Source: Legionella sp. (lineage in GTDB: Bacteria; Pseudomonadota; Gammaproteobacteria; Legionellales; Legionellaceae). Taken from it: a DNA stretch of 64,000 nt. The notes below the pieces were generated by a model that was not told the origin of the DNA, did not search any database, and was given only the letters and a program-made list of their open reading frames with translations. Location: contig JARLJQ010000012.1 of the NCBI GenBank assembly GCA_031291115.1, positions 96,801-160,800 on the forward strand, in the 5' to 3' direction. This document shows, in pieces, positions 53,871-63,891 of this stretch. Position 1 is the stretch's first letter. The number at the start of each line of letters is the position of its first letter. Made by a program: the position numbers and the translations under genes.

Positions 53871-55346
53871 TTATACGCTCTGCGCCACCACTTTTTCTAA
53901 AGCATTTTGCCAACCTCGATAATCCATTTCTACACGTTCTCTAGGCAATTCAGGATTATATTCCTGAGCCTCATCGCGAGTACTCTGCAACTCATCTAAA
54001 GATTGAAACAAACCACAACCTAAGGCTGCCAATAATGCAGCGCCCTTTGACGTAGATTCCACATCATGAGGTTTTTGAACTTGCAATTGGCATTGTTCTG
54101 CTAAAAATTGTAAAAACCATTTATTAACCGTCATGCCGCCATCAACACGCAATAAAGATAAATCCAAACGACTGTCGTCACGCATACACGCTAATACTTC
54201 TCGAGTTTGATAACACACGCCTTCTAAAGCTGCCCGGGCAAAATGTGCTCTGTTCGTAGATAAAGATAAGCCAATAACTGCTGCACCCGCGGTTGAGAGC
54301 CAGTGTGGTGCTCCTAAGCCTGTAAATGAAGAAACCAGATAAACACCTTCATTCCCATCTAAAGTCCTTGCCAATGCCTCCGTTTCATCCGAACTGGTAA
54401 TCAGTTTCATTTCATCACGTAGCCATCGGACCGTAGTTCCTGCATGATAAATACTGCCTTCCAAACCATAAACCATTTCACCTTTGACTTTATATGCCAC
54501 TGTAGTTAAAAGCTTATGTTGGGAGTACACAGGTTTTGTACCGGTATTAAGTAATAAAAAGCCACCCGTTCCATAAGTTGCCTTTATCATCCCCGATTTA
54601 AAACATCCTTGACCAACCAAAGCCGCGTGCTGATCGCCAGCAACACCAGTAATAGGAAGCTCCTTCCCAAACCATTGCAGATCAATGACACCAAAATGGC
54701 CATCGCAAGCCTGAACCTCTGGTAACACAGATTCAGGTACATCAAAAAGCTTTAATAAATCCTTATCCCATTGCTCGGTTTTAATATTAAATAGCATGGT
54801 TCTCGAAGCATTAGTTACATCAGTTACATGTTGATGATCTTTAGTTAAACGCCAAATAAGAAAACTGTCGATGGTTCCAAAAGCTAGATCCCCTGATGCA
54901 GCGAGTCTTTTTGCTTCTGGGTTATTATTTAAAAGCCAATTTAATTTACTTGCAGAAAAATAGGGGTCAGGGAGCAACCCTGTCTTCTCTTGAATCATCG
55001 GCGCATACTCTACTAAAGTACTGCAGTATTCCTCTGTTCTTCGGTCTTGCCAAACAATAGCCGGTGCAAGACAAGCACCTGTTTTTTTATTCCAAATAAC
55101 GGTTGTTTCTCTTTGGTTCGTCACACCACAAGCAATAAGCTCCTCTTGCGGAACTTGAATGACTACATCACGAATAGCCGTTAATGTTTTTTGCCATATT
55201 TCCTCTGGATCATGTTCAACCCAGTTTGCTTGAGGATAATATTGTTTGAGTGGGTATTGGCTATGAGCCACTAATTCACCATACATGGTGTAAATCATTG
55301 CGCGTGTGCTGCTTGTCCCTTGATCTATAGCCAGCAAATAATTCAT
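53871..55346 (-). CDS. glpK: Glycerol kinase
   Basis: Phosphorylates glycerol to glycerol-3-phosphate. The 491-residue FGGY-family protein shows AIDQGTSSTRAMIY, GVTNQRETTVIWNK, the ADP-binding GDQHAALVGQ and KATYGTGGFLLLN, and the GLGAPHW segment. It is divergent from glpD, which oxidises its product; a glycerol facilitator gene is not in the window. A MITE-like repeat fills the space between the two. Confidence 0.96.
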   Translation of the reverse strand: MNYLLAIDQGTSSTRAMIYTMYGELVAHSQYPLKQYYPQANWVEHDPEEIWQKTLTAIRDVVIQVPQEELIACGVTNQRETTVIWNKKTGACLAPAIVWQDRRTEEYCSTLVEYAPMIQEKTGLLPDPYFSASKLNWLLNNNPEAKRLAASGDLAFGTIDSFLIWRLTKDHQHVTDVTNASRTMLFNIKTEQWDKDLLKLFDVPESVLPEVQACDGHFGVIDLQWFGKELPITGVAGDQHAALVGQGCFKSGMIKATYGTGGFLLLNTGTKPVYSQHKLLTTVAYKVKGEMVYGLEGSIYHAGTTVRWLRDEMKLITSSDETEALARTLDGNEGVYLVSSFTGLGAPHWLSTAGAAVIGLSLSTNRAHFARAALEGVCYQTREVLACMRDDSRLDLSLLRVDGGMTVNKWFLQFLAEQCQLQVQKPHDVESTSKGAALLAALGCGLFQSLDELQSTRDEAQEYNPELPRERVEMDYRGWQNALEKVVAQSV

Positions 55347-55390
55347 CGTGCCTGAATTCCTTATCTAAATGAATGTTTCAATCTATACAT

Positions 55391-55543
55391 GGCTCATTAA
55401 GTTAACGCCAGTTCTGGATAGGGAGCCATTAGATCCATCTCTACCTTTCACCGTTCGTGCTATGCGCCTCCTCAGCACGAACGATTTTGTGGTGGGAGCT
55501 AGATCTTGTAGCCACCTTATCCAGAACTGACGTTAACTGAGCC
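55391..55543. repeat. MITE-like element between glpK and glpD (CCGTTCG family)
   Basis: The terminal arms GGCTCATTAAGTTAACG, then AGTTCTGGATAGGGAGCC (55391-55431), are matched by CCACCTTATCCAGAACTGAC and GTTAACTGAGCC (to 55543). The core is a perfect 10-bp stem, CGTTCGTGCT (55452-55461) and AGCACGAACG (55474-55483). The ends match those of the element at 50083-50270. It takes up half of the 294-bp shared upstream region of glpK and glpD. Confidence 0.85.
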
Positions 55544-55640
55544 CGCACTGTGACGGATAACATGACTATATTCAAGATGACAATACCAGAAGTTACCCTG
55601 TATAGTAAGAAGTGTACTTTTTTTTGCGGAGAAAAAAAAC

Positions 55641-57161
55641 ATGGATCAAGTTTTTGATGTTGCAATTATTGGTGGTGGCATCAATGGTTGCGGTTGCGCA
55701 GCTGATGCAGCTTTAAGAGGATTATCTGTTGTGCTGTTTGAACAAGATGATCTAGCCTCTAAAACATCTTCAAGCAGCACAAAACTGATTCATGGTGGTT
55801 TACGCTATCTGGAAAGTTATGAATTTGCGCTAGTCAAAAAAGCAATTACAGAACGACAAAAACTATTGGATTTAGCGCCACACTTGGTGCATGCACAAGC
55901 GCTGGTTCTGCCCTATCAAAAACACATGCGCCCCGCCTGGTTTTTGCGTCTTGGTTTATTTATTTACGATCATATAAGCCGTAAAAATCGCTTGCCCAAA
56001 TGCAAAAGCATCAATAAAAAAAGCGAACCCAACTATTTTGAACCTTTAAATAACTCGTTGAATCACGGCTTTTTATTTTATGATGGAACCGCAGACGACG
56101 CGCGCTTAACACTTGTTAATGCCCTTCAAGCCAGAAATTATGGCGCAAGTATCCGCCCGCATTCCACAGTAACTCAAGCACAAGTAATTAATAATTTATG
56201 GCAATTGACCATTCAACCGCAAATGGGTGACAGCTATCTAATTTATGCCAAATCACTTATTAATGCAGCAGGGCCTTGGGTCAAGATGGTTGAAGAACTG
56301 ACTCATAGTGGCAGTCAGCAAAAAATCAGCCTGGTTAAAGGCAGCCACATTGTCGTACCAAAAATTTATGAAGGCGAGCACGCCTATTTTTTACAGCATC
56401 CGGACAATCGAATTATTTTTGTAATTCCTTATCATGGATACAGCATGATAGGTACCACAGATGTTCCAGTAGAAGGCAAACCGGATAAAATCAACATCAG
56501 CCTGGAAGAAATAAATTATCTGATTGATTTGGTAAATCAATATTTTAAAACTAAAATTGCCCGGGAAGCTGTAATCTATACATGGAGTGGCGTACGTGCC
56601 TTATTAGCTGATGAAGGTAAAGAAGCTAGGAAATTAAGCCGTGATTACACCCATCAATTTCAGCTACTTCCAGCACCTGTGGTTACTATTTATGGCGGAA
56701 AAATTACTACGTACAGACAGCTTTCAGAAGAAGTTATCAATCAATTGATGCCTGTTTTCCCAGAGATGAATCCATCAATTACATCCATAACGCCGTTGCC
56801 TGGCGCCTGGTTTGAAACAATGAATTTCCAGCAGTACTCCGAATACGCCAAAAACAAATACAAATGGATGGACGCAAGCTTATTGCACCGTTATTTACAC
56901 ACCTATGGATGTTGTATGGAGAAGTTTTTAACGCATTGCACCAGCGAAGAGTCTTTAGGTAAAAAATACGGTTCTGATCTGTATCAAGCAGAAGTGGATT
57001 ATCTGATTTTAGAAGAATGGGCACGAAGTGCTGAGGACATTCTTAAACGACGCACTAAATTAGATCTAACCATAGATGTAGCCAGCAAAAAAGAGCTGGC
57101 CGACTATCTGAAAGGTATTACTTCTTATCCTCTTCCTCAAGCTGAGACTTTATTGCACTAA
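55641..57161 (+). CDS. glpD: Aerobic glycerol-3-phosphate dehydrogenase
   Basis: This FAD enzyme at the inner membrane oxidises glycerol-3-phosphate to dihydroxyacetone phosphate and reduces quinone. The 506-residue protein begins with the FAD motif DVAIIGGGINGCGCAADAAL, then TKLIHGGLRYLE, the NAAGPWVKMV and GTTDVPVEGKP segments, and TIYGGKITTYRQLSE. Its last 44 nt overlap, tail to tail, the end of the opposite-strand thioredoxin-like gene. The AT-rich leader before the start holds a run of T and a GCGGAG binding site. Confidence 0.96.
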   Translation: MDQVFDVAIIGGGINGCGCAADAALRGLSVVLFEQDDLASKTSSSSTKLIHGGLRYLESYEFALVKKAITERQKLLDLAPHLVHAQALVLPYQKHMRPAWFLRLGLFIYDHISRKNRLPKCKSINKKSEPNYFEPLNNSLNHGFLFYDGTADDARLTLVNALQARNYGASIRPHSTVTQAQVINNLWQLTIQPQMGDSYLIYAKSLINAAGPWVKMVEELTHSGSQQKISLVKGSHIVVPKIYEGEHAYFLQHPDNRIIFVIPYHGYSMIGTTDVPVEGKPDKINISLEEINYLIDLVNQYFKTKIAREAVIYTWSGVRALLADEGKEARKLSRDYTHQFQLLPAPVVTIYGGKITTYRQLSEEVINQLMPVFPEMNPSITSITPLPGAWFETMNFQQYSEYAKNKYKWMDASLLHRYLHTYGCCMEKFLTHCTSEESLGKKYGSDLYQAEVDYLILEEWARSAEDILKRRTKLDLTIDVASKKELADYLKGITSYPLPQAETLLH

Positions 57162-57483
57162 CGTCTGCAGCAACTGCCTGCTCTACTAACTCGTTTAAAG
57201 TAGAGACAGGCATGCTTCCCGCATCGGAATAAATAACAATACTTTCTTTAAATACCATTAAATGAGGTATAGAGCGGATTTCGAAAAAATCGGCCAATTC
57301 CTGCTCTGCTTCAATGTTTACTTTTGCAAATTTGATGTTTGGAAACTGCTCAGAAACTTGCTCATAAATTTTTGAAAATTGTTTGCAAGGTGCACACCAA
57401 TCAGCCCAAAAATCTATAAATACTATTTCATTTTCATTAATTAATGACTCAAATTCGGTACTAGTAACATTTTGGCTTGGCAT
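57118..57483 (-). CDS. Thioredoxin-family protein
   Basis: A 121-residue cytoplasmic thioredoxin. The redox motif is C30-A-P-C33 in FWADWCAPCKQF, a variant of the usual CGPC; the cis-proline is in SIPHLMVF. An acidic and basic tail (LEEEDKK) extends past the thioredoxin fold. CAPC should alter the redox potential relative to housekeeping Trx, so it may be a specialised reductase. It lies 2 nt after adk, so the two are probably co-transcribed. Its end overlaps glpD by 44 nt on the opposite strand. Confidence 0.9.
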   Translation of the reverse strand: MPSQNVTSTEFESLINENEIVFIDFWADWCAPCKQFSKIYEQVSEQFPNIKFAKVNIEAEQELADFFEIRSIPHLMVFKESIVIYSDAGSMPVSTLNELVEQAVAADVSAIKSQLEEEDKK

Positions 57484-57485
57484 GT

Positions 57486-58172
<687 letters not shown>

Positions 58173-58233
58173 TCAATTCTATTGTCTGAGCATAATTTAT
58201 AAATAAGCGTTGAGCCACAAAGCTCAACCTACA

Positions 58234-58860
58234 CTAAAACCAGGATCTACGCGCCAAAGAACCCTTACAGGAATTCAATTGCGCCGCATATACTTGTGAT
58301 CGCGCCTTAACCTTACTGGTTACGGCCATCAACCAAGATTTTCTCAAATAAGTTTTACGCTGGTACCCACCAACTCCTTCATGATAAGCCAGATACAACG
58401 AGTACGCATCAGAACGATTAATCCCGGCTCGTCGATGAGCCAGATTTGCATACCAGCCAATGAAATCCACACCATCAGCAAAATTATGTCGCGAAGATAA
58501 AAAACCACCATTAGATTGCTTGTACTCTTTCCAAGTACCGTGCAAGGCTTGTGCGTAACCAGTAGCCGTTGAAGGTCTTTTCCATGGAATTATTTTAAAT
58601 AACTTAGTACGCGGTGGACGCGCATGCGATTCAAATTTTGACTCCTGATGAATAATCGCCATTTGTACCGCAACAGGAACCCGCCAACGTCGCTCTACGT
58701 CTTTAGCGTGTGTGTACCAGTGTGGATATTGTCTGAATATATTACAAACATTATTTAAATCAGCAGGAGGAGGATGACTCACGCAGGAGACAAGCGTTAG
58801 AGCAGACAATATAGAGATAGTCGAGAGAAACTTCTTAAGAAATTGAACCAACGAATTCAT
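58234..58860 (-). CDS. Lytic-transglycosylase-like (SLT fold) lipoprotein
   Basis: A 208-residue lipoprotein with lipobox LVSC. The domain shows the SLT features: the catalytic Glu E73 in IIHQESKFESHA, the GYAQALHGTWKEYK segment in place of GLMQ, and AYHEGVGGY near the C-terminus where goose-type lysozymes and Slt have AYNAG. It probably cleaves or binds peptidoglycan at the outer membrane. Its neighbourhood beside adk gives no further hint. Confidence 0.78.
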   Translation of the reverse strand: MNSLVQFLKKFLSTISILSALTLVSCVSHPPPADLNNVCNIFRQYPHWYTHAKDVERRWRVPVAVQMAIIHQESKFESHARPPRTKLFKIIPWKRPSTATGYAQALHGTWKEYKQSNGGFLSSRHNFADGVDFIGWYANLAHRRAGINRSDAYSLYLAYHEGVGGYQRKTYLRKSWLMAVTSKVKARSQVYAAQLNSCKGSLARRSWF

Positions 58861-59033
58861 AAAACAATCTAATAAGAAAAAAGATTATTCTAACAAATTT
58901 AATTTACACAATCTATGTAAAATCAACAGTAAAATTTAATTAATAAAATGTGTTTTATTTATGTAATAGTTTTAATTCTAAACCATCCTAACCTATACTT
59001 CTTTTTAAGAAAAAAAATTACATAGGGGATAGC

Positions 59034-59345
59034 ATGATAAATATGGAAGGATTCGTTCAATTTGGCTTTTCCATTAGTCTACTCGTTAACGCGCTTCTTT
59101 TTATTCCCCAAATCATTACTATCATTAAAAACAAATCGGTTGCCGGTGTTTCTTTAATTACATTCGCAGGATTTAACGTCATTCAAATCTTCACCCTACT
59201 CCATGGATTATATGCCGAAGACTACTTACTAGCAGCGGGTTACCTATTAAGTATTATCACCTGTGGCTCCGTTACTGTTCTGGTGTTTTACATGCGTTAT
59301 ATTAAAAAATTACCTGCTCATAATCCTGCTTCAGAGAGTATTTAG
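59034..59345 (+). CDS. SemiSWEET/PQ-loop (MtN3-like) small membrane protein
   Basis: A 103-residue protein with three membrane spans and one PQ-loop repeat: FIPQIITIIKNKSVAGVSL, then NVIQIFTLLHGLY. Single three-helix units of this kind form dimers (SemiSWEET) that move sugars or related small solutes. The substrate is unknown. GGGGAT lies just upstream of the ATG. It stands alone. Confidence 0.85.
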   Translation: MINMEGFVQFGFSISLLVNALLFIPQIITIIKNKSVAGVSLITFAGFNVIQIFTLLHGLYAEDYLLAAGYLLSIITCGSVTVLVFYMRYIKKLPAHNPASESI

Positions 59346-59449
59346 ATCCTCTACCCGATCCGTTCGTGTGAAAAGGAGCAATAGCGACGCCTCGAAGCAT
59401 CTGCACCAAAACTATAATCCTGTACGAATGTTTCGTGACGGTAGATCTA
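59343..59449. repeat. Truncated core copy of the CCGTTCG repeat family
   Basis: TAGATCCTCTACCCGATCCG at the left and GTGACGGTAGATCTA at the right are complementary at their ends. The interior, CGACGCCTCGAAGCATCTGC followed by AAACTATAATCCTGTACGA, closely follows the core of the element at 50083-50270. The outer TTAACG arms are missing. It begins at the stop of the PQ-loop gene. Confidence 0.7.
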
Positions 59450-59591
59450 CTCTTTCAATTAAAATAATAAGATTTAAAGTGGTTTAATCAGTAAAAAATA
59501 ATATTAAAAACAATGAATTATGCATTTATTTTGCATTATGGATTTATTTTGTGCTAATATTGCGACCTTTGATTTTATAGAAAGGAATCAT

Positions 59592-60974
59592 ATGGAACAT
59601 ATATATGTTAATCATTCAGAACATTTTACGCCCCCACATACGGAAATAAAATCCAATTTATTCGCCCTATTACCTCTTTCAGAACAAGCTCAATTAATTT
59701 CTAAAGATCATAAAGGCAAATTTTTACATCTTCTTAACTGCATCACATCAATTGCCCTTAAAGGACTCAAAGCATTTAAGGCTCGGAATTTAAATCAATT
59801 AGATGCACAAATAGGCGAAAATCTCTGCCAAATGAGAGCCTACCATATTACTTATTTAGCCAGAAAATACTTATTTTCAGTAAATGAGGACTGCTTGTTT
59901 CAATCCAAGATTGATGTGCTTACCGATTATCAAAAAATTACTGAACACACCCTTAATCAATGGAATCAGAAGGTTCAAACCACCTCAAAATATGACAAAG
60001 ATCTTGATGCCAGTGAGTCAACACTGGAATTCATGAAAAGAAAAGAGTTGTTTATTGAACTGAATGACGATGTAGTTTATTTAGCGGCCTGCTATTTCCT
60101 GGCCCATTTCAGCACCAAAATTGATGGCATTCTTCAATCTATTTCATTAACACAAGTAGCAGAAGAATTATCCATATCCAAATCCCAAGCCAAAAAACTG
60201 GTACAAACCTTTCAAAACACTATTTGTAAACTGGGTGTTAATTTTGTATCTCACATTTTAGATGACCTGCCTCAATTAAGTCATTACCAAAAACTCTTAC
60301 CGGATTTATTAAAAGACTCCGGCGATTCCCGACTTGTTTTGCCGTGCTTCGCAGTAAGTGACATCATTTTTGAACACGCACTGTACACGCAGACACCTAT
60401 TCTTTTATCGATTAACAGAGTAGGCACCTACATCGACAACAAAGAAGTTGTTTATGGGCTACTCATTGCTGATCAATACGGTAATCCGCTTTTAACTGAT
60501 TATGAAGAATATCTATCTCACGCCTGTGTTGTCATTGAAGCACAAGTTGATTATGAAGCTGCTACAGACATTGAAACCATTCAAATGTACGTAGAACGCC
60601 TGGTATTAAATAACCCTGTTTATTCATTATTAGCGAATACAGCAATGCATCCTCAATATGCAGGACAGCAATTACAGTATTTGGTAGACAACCCCTATTT
60701 ACTGATCCCCAATTCAACGGATAAACAGCAAGCAGAACAATCGTTCCATCAAATGAAAGAATTTGCTAAAGACTTTGGCTGTCACAAAGAAAATGCTACC
60801 ACATTATTTATGAAACATGCGTATTCAAACACCGTTGAAAACCAGATAAGCACTATCCAAAATAAGACTACAAATACATATGATGCTTATGAACTCGTAA
60901 GTCAAAATCTGTACGCAACTACGCAAGGAGCAATTCATTTAATGAGAAAACAACCTCAAACCATGGATTCTTAA
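59592..60974 (+). CDS. Unrecognised 460-residue protein with a helix-turn-helix segment
   Basis: I cannot name a family. Residues 184-208 (SLTQVAEELSISKSQAKKLV) read as a helix-turn-helix of the MarR/IclR or sigma-region type. The N-terminal 180 residues are mainly helical with Leu/Ile-rich stretches. The part after 210 mixes strands and helices (LLSINRVGTYI, VVYGLLIADQYGNPLL). There is no signal peptide or membrane span. The start at 59592 has AAAGGAA 4 nt upstream; a longer frame back to 59520 lacks one. It is followed, after a repeat, by a hybrid kinase in the same direction. It could be a regulator or a Legionella-specific effector. Confidence 0.7.
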   Translation: MEHIYVNHSEHFTPPHTEIKSNLFALLPLSEQAQLISKDHKGKFLHLLNCITSIALKGLKAFKARNLNQLDAQIGENLCQMRAYHITYLARKYLFSVNEDCLFQSKIDVLTDYQKITEHTLNQWNQKVQTTSKYDKDLDASESTLEFMKRKELFIELNDDVVYLAACYFLAHFSTKIDGILQSISLTQVAEELSISKSQAKKLVQTFQNTICKLGVNFVSHILDDLPQLSHYQKLLPDLLKDSGDSRLVLPCFAVSDIIFEHALYTQTPILLSINRVGTYIDNKEVVYGLLIADQYGNPLLTDYEEYLSHACVVIEAQVDYEAATDIETIQMYVERLVLNNPVYSLLANTAMHPQYAGQQLQYLVDNPYLLIPNSTDKQQAEQSFHQMKEFAKDFGCHKENATTLFMKHAYSNTVENQISTIQNKTTNTYDAYELVSQNLYATTQGAIHLMRKQPQTMDS

Positions 60975-60999
60975 GCCCCTTGTAAATTAAGAGTTTATC

Positions 61000-61021
61000 C
61001 CTTCTCCCGTTCGCGAGAAGG
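61000..61021. repeat. CCTTCTCCCG-type hairpin repeat
   Basis: CCTTCTC (61000-61006) and GAGAAGG (61015-61021) form a short stem, followed by GTGCCCGCAAGGATGGATGAGG. This is the widespread intergenic CCTTCTCCC...GGTGCCCG...GGATGAGG element. It lies just behind the helix-turn-helix protein gene and may serve as its terminator. Confidence 0.6.
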
Positions 61022-61036
61022 TGCCCGCAAGGATGG

Positions 61037-61267
61037 ATGAGGCTGTCGATTGTGGCTCATAATACCTCTGCTCCAAGAAAAAAAACCTCATCCGTAGCTA
61101 CAACCTCTCAACAGGCTACCTCCTACAGCACGAACGGCTCAAGGGAAAGTCCTGTACTCCAAAACCCAGGACTCCTTCGCAATGCCCGTAAAGACCAATA
61201 TTTTTTCAATAAACCCGAAGCACCCCAATCAAAAGCAAACCATCTATTTAATGAAGCACTTACCTGA
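61037..61267 (+). CDS. Doubtful small open frame, partly repeat-derived
   Basis: A 76-codon frame that begins inside the hairpin repeat and passes through a CAGCACGAACGG repeat arm at about 61128. The product is Ser/Thr/Asn-rich and matches nothing I know. The second half (LRNARKDQYFFNKPEAPQ) looks less repetitive. It may be a remnant of a larger gene, or a short real gene preceding the kinase; support is weak. Confidence 0.25.
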   Translation: MRLSIVAHNTSAPRKKTSSVATTSQQATSYSTNGSRESPVLQNPGLLRNARKDQYFFNKPEAPQSKANHLFNEALT

Positions 61268-61308
61268 TCTAGCCTAAGTCGTCTATAATAAAATAGACGT
61301 CATAGATC

Positions 61309-63750
61309 ATGAATAACCAAAGGGATTTACTTGATATGGAGATCTTAAAACAGATTTTCGATGATATATCAAACAACAGCTTCTTCCATCTCTACTGGAA
61401 AGATCTGGAAGGGACCTATCAAGGCTGCAATCAGCTTAGAGCCCAAGCCCTTGGCCTATCTAATGCTGAAGAAATCATTGGAAAAAATGACGTTCATTTT
61501 ATGCCCCAAGATTATGCTAACCAAATCCATTTAAACGAGTTAACCACTATCAAAGCAAGCAAACTACAAATTACCGAAGAAGTCTTTTTCGATGCCAATA
61601 AGCAAAAATATGATTACTTAGTACACCGTTTCCCTCTATTTAATGATAAAGGCCTTGCCATTGGCACCTACTGCTTAGCATTCGATATAACACAAAAAAA
61701 ACATCTCGAAGAACAGCTTCGCTCTGAAAAAGAACAACTTGAATCAACCTTTGATTCAATCCTAACCCATCTTCCCGGCCATGTTTATTGGAAAGATTTA
61801 AACTCAGTAATCCTTGGATGCAACGATCTACAAGCTAAGTCTGCAGGATTAAGCAATAGAAAAGAAATGATTGGCAAAACCGATTTTGACATGCCATGGA
61901 AAGACGATGCAGAATTACTAAGAAAATCAGATTTAGAAGTAATAAATAACAAAAAAACATTATCCTTTGAAGAAACCTCACAAACCGTTTCTTCCGACAA
62001 AGTATCCGTTTTTTTATCTAAAAAAGCGCCTTTATATAACAAAAATCATGAAATTATTGGCATATTAGGCATTTCAGTTGATATTACAGATCGTAAGCTA
62101 ATGGAAGAAGATCTCCGCAACGCACAAGTCATGGCTGAAAAAGCAAATCAAGCTAAAACAGAATTTCTTGCCAACATGCGCCATGACATACGCACCCCAC
62201 TAACAGGAATTGTGGGATTCTCTGAAATTTTGAAATCTGAATCTAATGAGCCACGAATTAAAGAATATGCAGACAATTTAGTAGCATCAAGCCATGCATT
62301 ACTGGATTTGATGGATGAAGTGCTCGAAACAGTAAAAGTCAGCTCCGGTGAAATTCCAAAGCTTAAAAGAAAATTTAATCTGATTAAAACCTTAGAACAG
62401 ATTATTTCTTTATATTCCGCCAAAGCAAAAGAGAAAAAAATAAACCTATCACTCACAGTAGATAAAAAATTACCCCAATACGTCATCGGCGATAAAATCA
62501 GAGTACATCGCATTGCTCTTGAACTTATTGGCAATGCGCTTAATTTTACAGATATTGGCCACGTTACGATTAACGTAGAACTGGCAAAACATGAAAAGCG
62601 CCATTTAGTCATTAAAATGACCGTTAGTGACTCAGGCATAGGCATTCCCAAAGACAAACAGCAAGAAATTTACCTCCAATTCAAACGATTAACGCCCTCT
62701 TACCAGGGGATTTATAAAGGCGCAGGCTTAGGCCTCTACGTAGTGAAACAATTTATTGATGAGTTAGAAGGCGAAATCTACGTAGACAGCGAACCTCATA
62801 AAGGAACCGTGTTCACCTGCCTCATCCCCTTACAAGAACCCTTGCTTGACGACGATTCAGGAGTAGATAACACCATAGCGTTAAAAGCAGAAAAATCCTA
62901 TCTAAACCCAGTAACACAAAAACACGCCCCCAATCCTGCAACATCTGAAAGCCAGGGAAAAAGTGCCATATTAGTAGTAGAAGACAACTTCATTGCTCAA
63001 ACAGTAGCTAAAACCCTCTTATCCGCTATGAATTGCCGAGTAGATGTCGCATCCAACGGAATTGAAGCGCTTAGTCTTTGTAAACAAAATCACTACGACC
63101 TAATCTTTATGGATATAGGACTAGGCGAAGGCATGGATGGTTATGAAGTCACCAACAAAATTAGAACAAGCAAAGCAGACAACAAACACCACATCCCAAT
63201 TATTGCGCTAACAGCCCACGCCGGTGATGAAAATAAAAAACGCTGCATTGAAGCAGGAATGGACGCCGTTTTAACAAAACCCCTCACACAAGCCTATGTC
63301 CGAGATATTCTTAAATCGTTCATACCATCAAGACATGAAGTAAATCACGGAGCATCCTCTCAAACCCGACATGACTTACCAGATACAGACGAAGAACTCT
63401 TCCAATTAAGCCAATTCGCTCTTCTAAACAACCAAGAAGCACTAAAAAATTGCGGCACACAAGACATGCTAAAAACCATGCTGCAATTAATGACCAAGGA
63501 ACTCCCCAATGATTTAAATTTAATGAAAAAAGCATTTGCACAAAAAGATTATTCTTTAGTTGAAAAAACTGCCCATAAAATTAAAGGCGGAGCGGTTTAT
63601 GTAGGTACAACACGCATGAAATACGCCTGCCAGTATGTGGAGCGGTACTGGAAATCAGGAGAGCGAAAATTATTTGATGCACTTTATCATCAGGCTGTAA
63701 CGACTATTGAGGAAACGATTACTTATATTGAGGGTTGGTTGCGGAAGTAG
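61309..63750 (+). CDS. Hybrid sensor histidine kinase (PAS-PAS-HisKA-HATPase-REC-HPt)
   Basis: An 813-residue cytoplasmic protein without obvious membrane spans. Two PAS domains (about 20-130 and 150-262) share a YWKDLxxxxxGCN start and the GKxDxxxMP segment, so they are tandem duplicates. The kinase has H292 in NMRHDIRTPLTGIVGFS, an N box (ELIGNALNFT), DSGIGIP, and GAGLGLYVVKQF. A receiver follows with D602 (FMDIGLGEGMDGYE) and KPLT, then an HPt domain with H756 (AHKIKGGAVYVG). All four phosphorelay sites are thus present in an ArcB-like layout. No dedicated response regulator is adjacent. The ATG at 61309 is used; another in-frame ATG lies 27 nt on. Confidence 0.92.
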   Translation: MNNQRDLLDMEILKQIFDDISNNSFFHLYWKDLEGTYQGCNQLRAQALGLSNAEEIIGKNDVHFMPQDYANQIHLNELTTIKASKLQITEEVFFDANKQKYDYLVHRFPLFNDKGLAIGTYCLAFDITQKKHLEEQLRSEKEQLESTFDSILTHLPGHVYWKDLNSVILGCNDLQAKSAGLSNRKEMIGKTDFDMPWKDDAELLRKSDLEVINNKKTLSFEETSQTVSSDKVSVFLSKKAPLYNKNHEIIGILGISVDITDRKLMEEDLRNAQVMAEKANQAKTEFLANMRHDIRTPLTGIVGFSEILKSESNEPRIKEYADNLVASSHALLDLMDEVLETVKVSSGEIPKLKRKFNLIKTLEQIISLYSAKAKEKKINLSLTVDKKLPQYVIGDKIRVHRIALELIGNALNFTDIGHVTINVELAKHEKRHLVIKMTVSDSGIGIPKDKQQEIYLQFKRLTPSYQGIYKGAGLGLYVVKQFIDELEGEIYVDSEPHKGTVFTCLIPLQEPLLDDDSGVDNTIALKAEKSYLNPVTQKHAPNPATSESQGKSAILVVEDNFIAQTVAKTLLSAMNCRVDVASNGIEALSLCKQNHYDLIFMDIGLGEGMDGYEVTNKIRTSKADNKHHIPIIALTAHAGDENKKRCIEAGMDAVLTKPLTQAYVRDILKSFIPSRHEVNHGASSQTRHDLPDTDEELFQLSQFALLNNQEALKNCGTQDMLKTMLQLMTKELPNDLNLMKKAFAQKDYSLVEKTAHKIKGGAVYVGTTRMKYACQYVERYWKSGERKLFDALYHQAVTTIEETITYIEGWLRK

Positions 63751-63858
63751 AAATTGTGACTCAGTTTTCTATGAAACAAAAAAATCCATCGAACATCTAT
63801 CAAACACCTATTAAATAAACAAAACAAATACGAAACTTAGCGTGACAATCCCCCACAA

Positions 63859-63876
63859 AACCGTTCGTGCTCTGAA
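63859..63876. repeat. Solitary arm of the CCGTTCG repeat
   Basis: AAACCGTTCGTGCTCTGA matches one arm of the repeat core at 55452-55483. The partner arm is not seen nearby. It lies in the 141-bp space between the kinase gene and the next minus-strand gene. Confidence 0.5.
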
Positions 63877-63891
63877 AGATCCCCACGAAAA

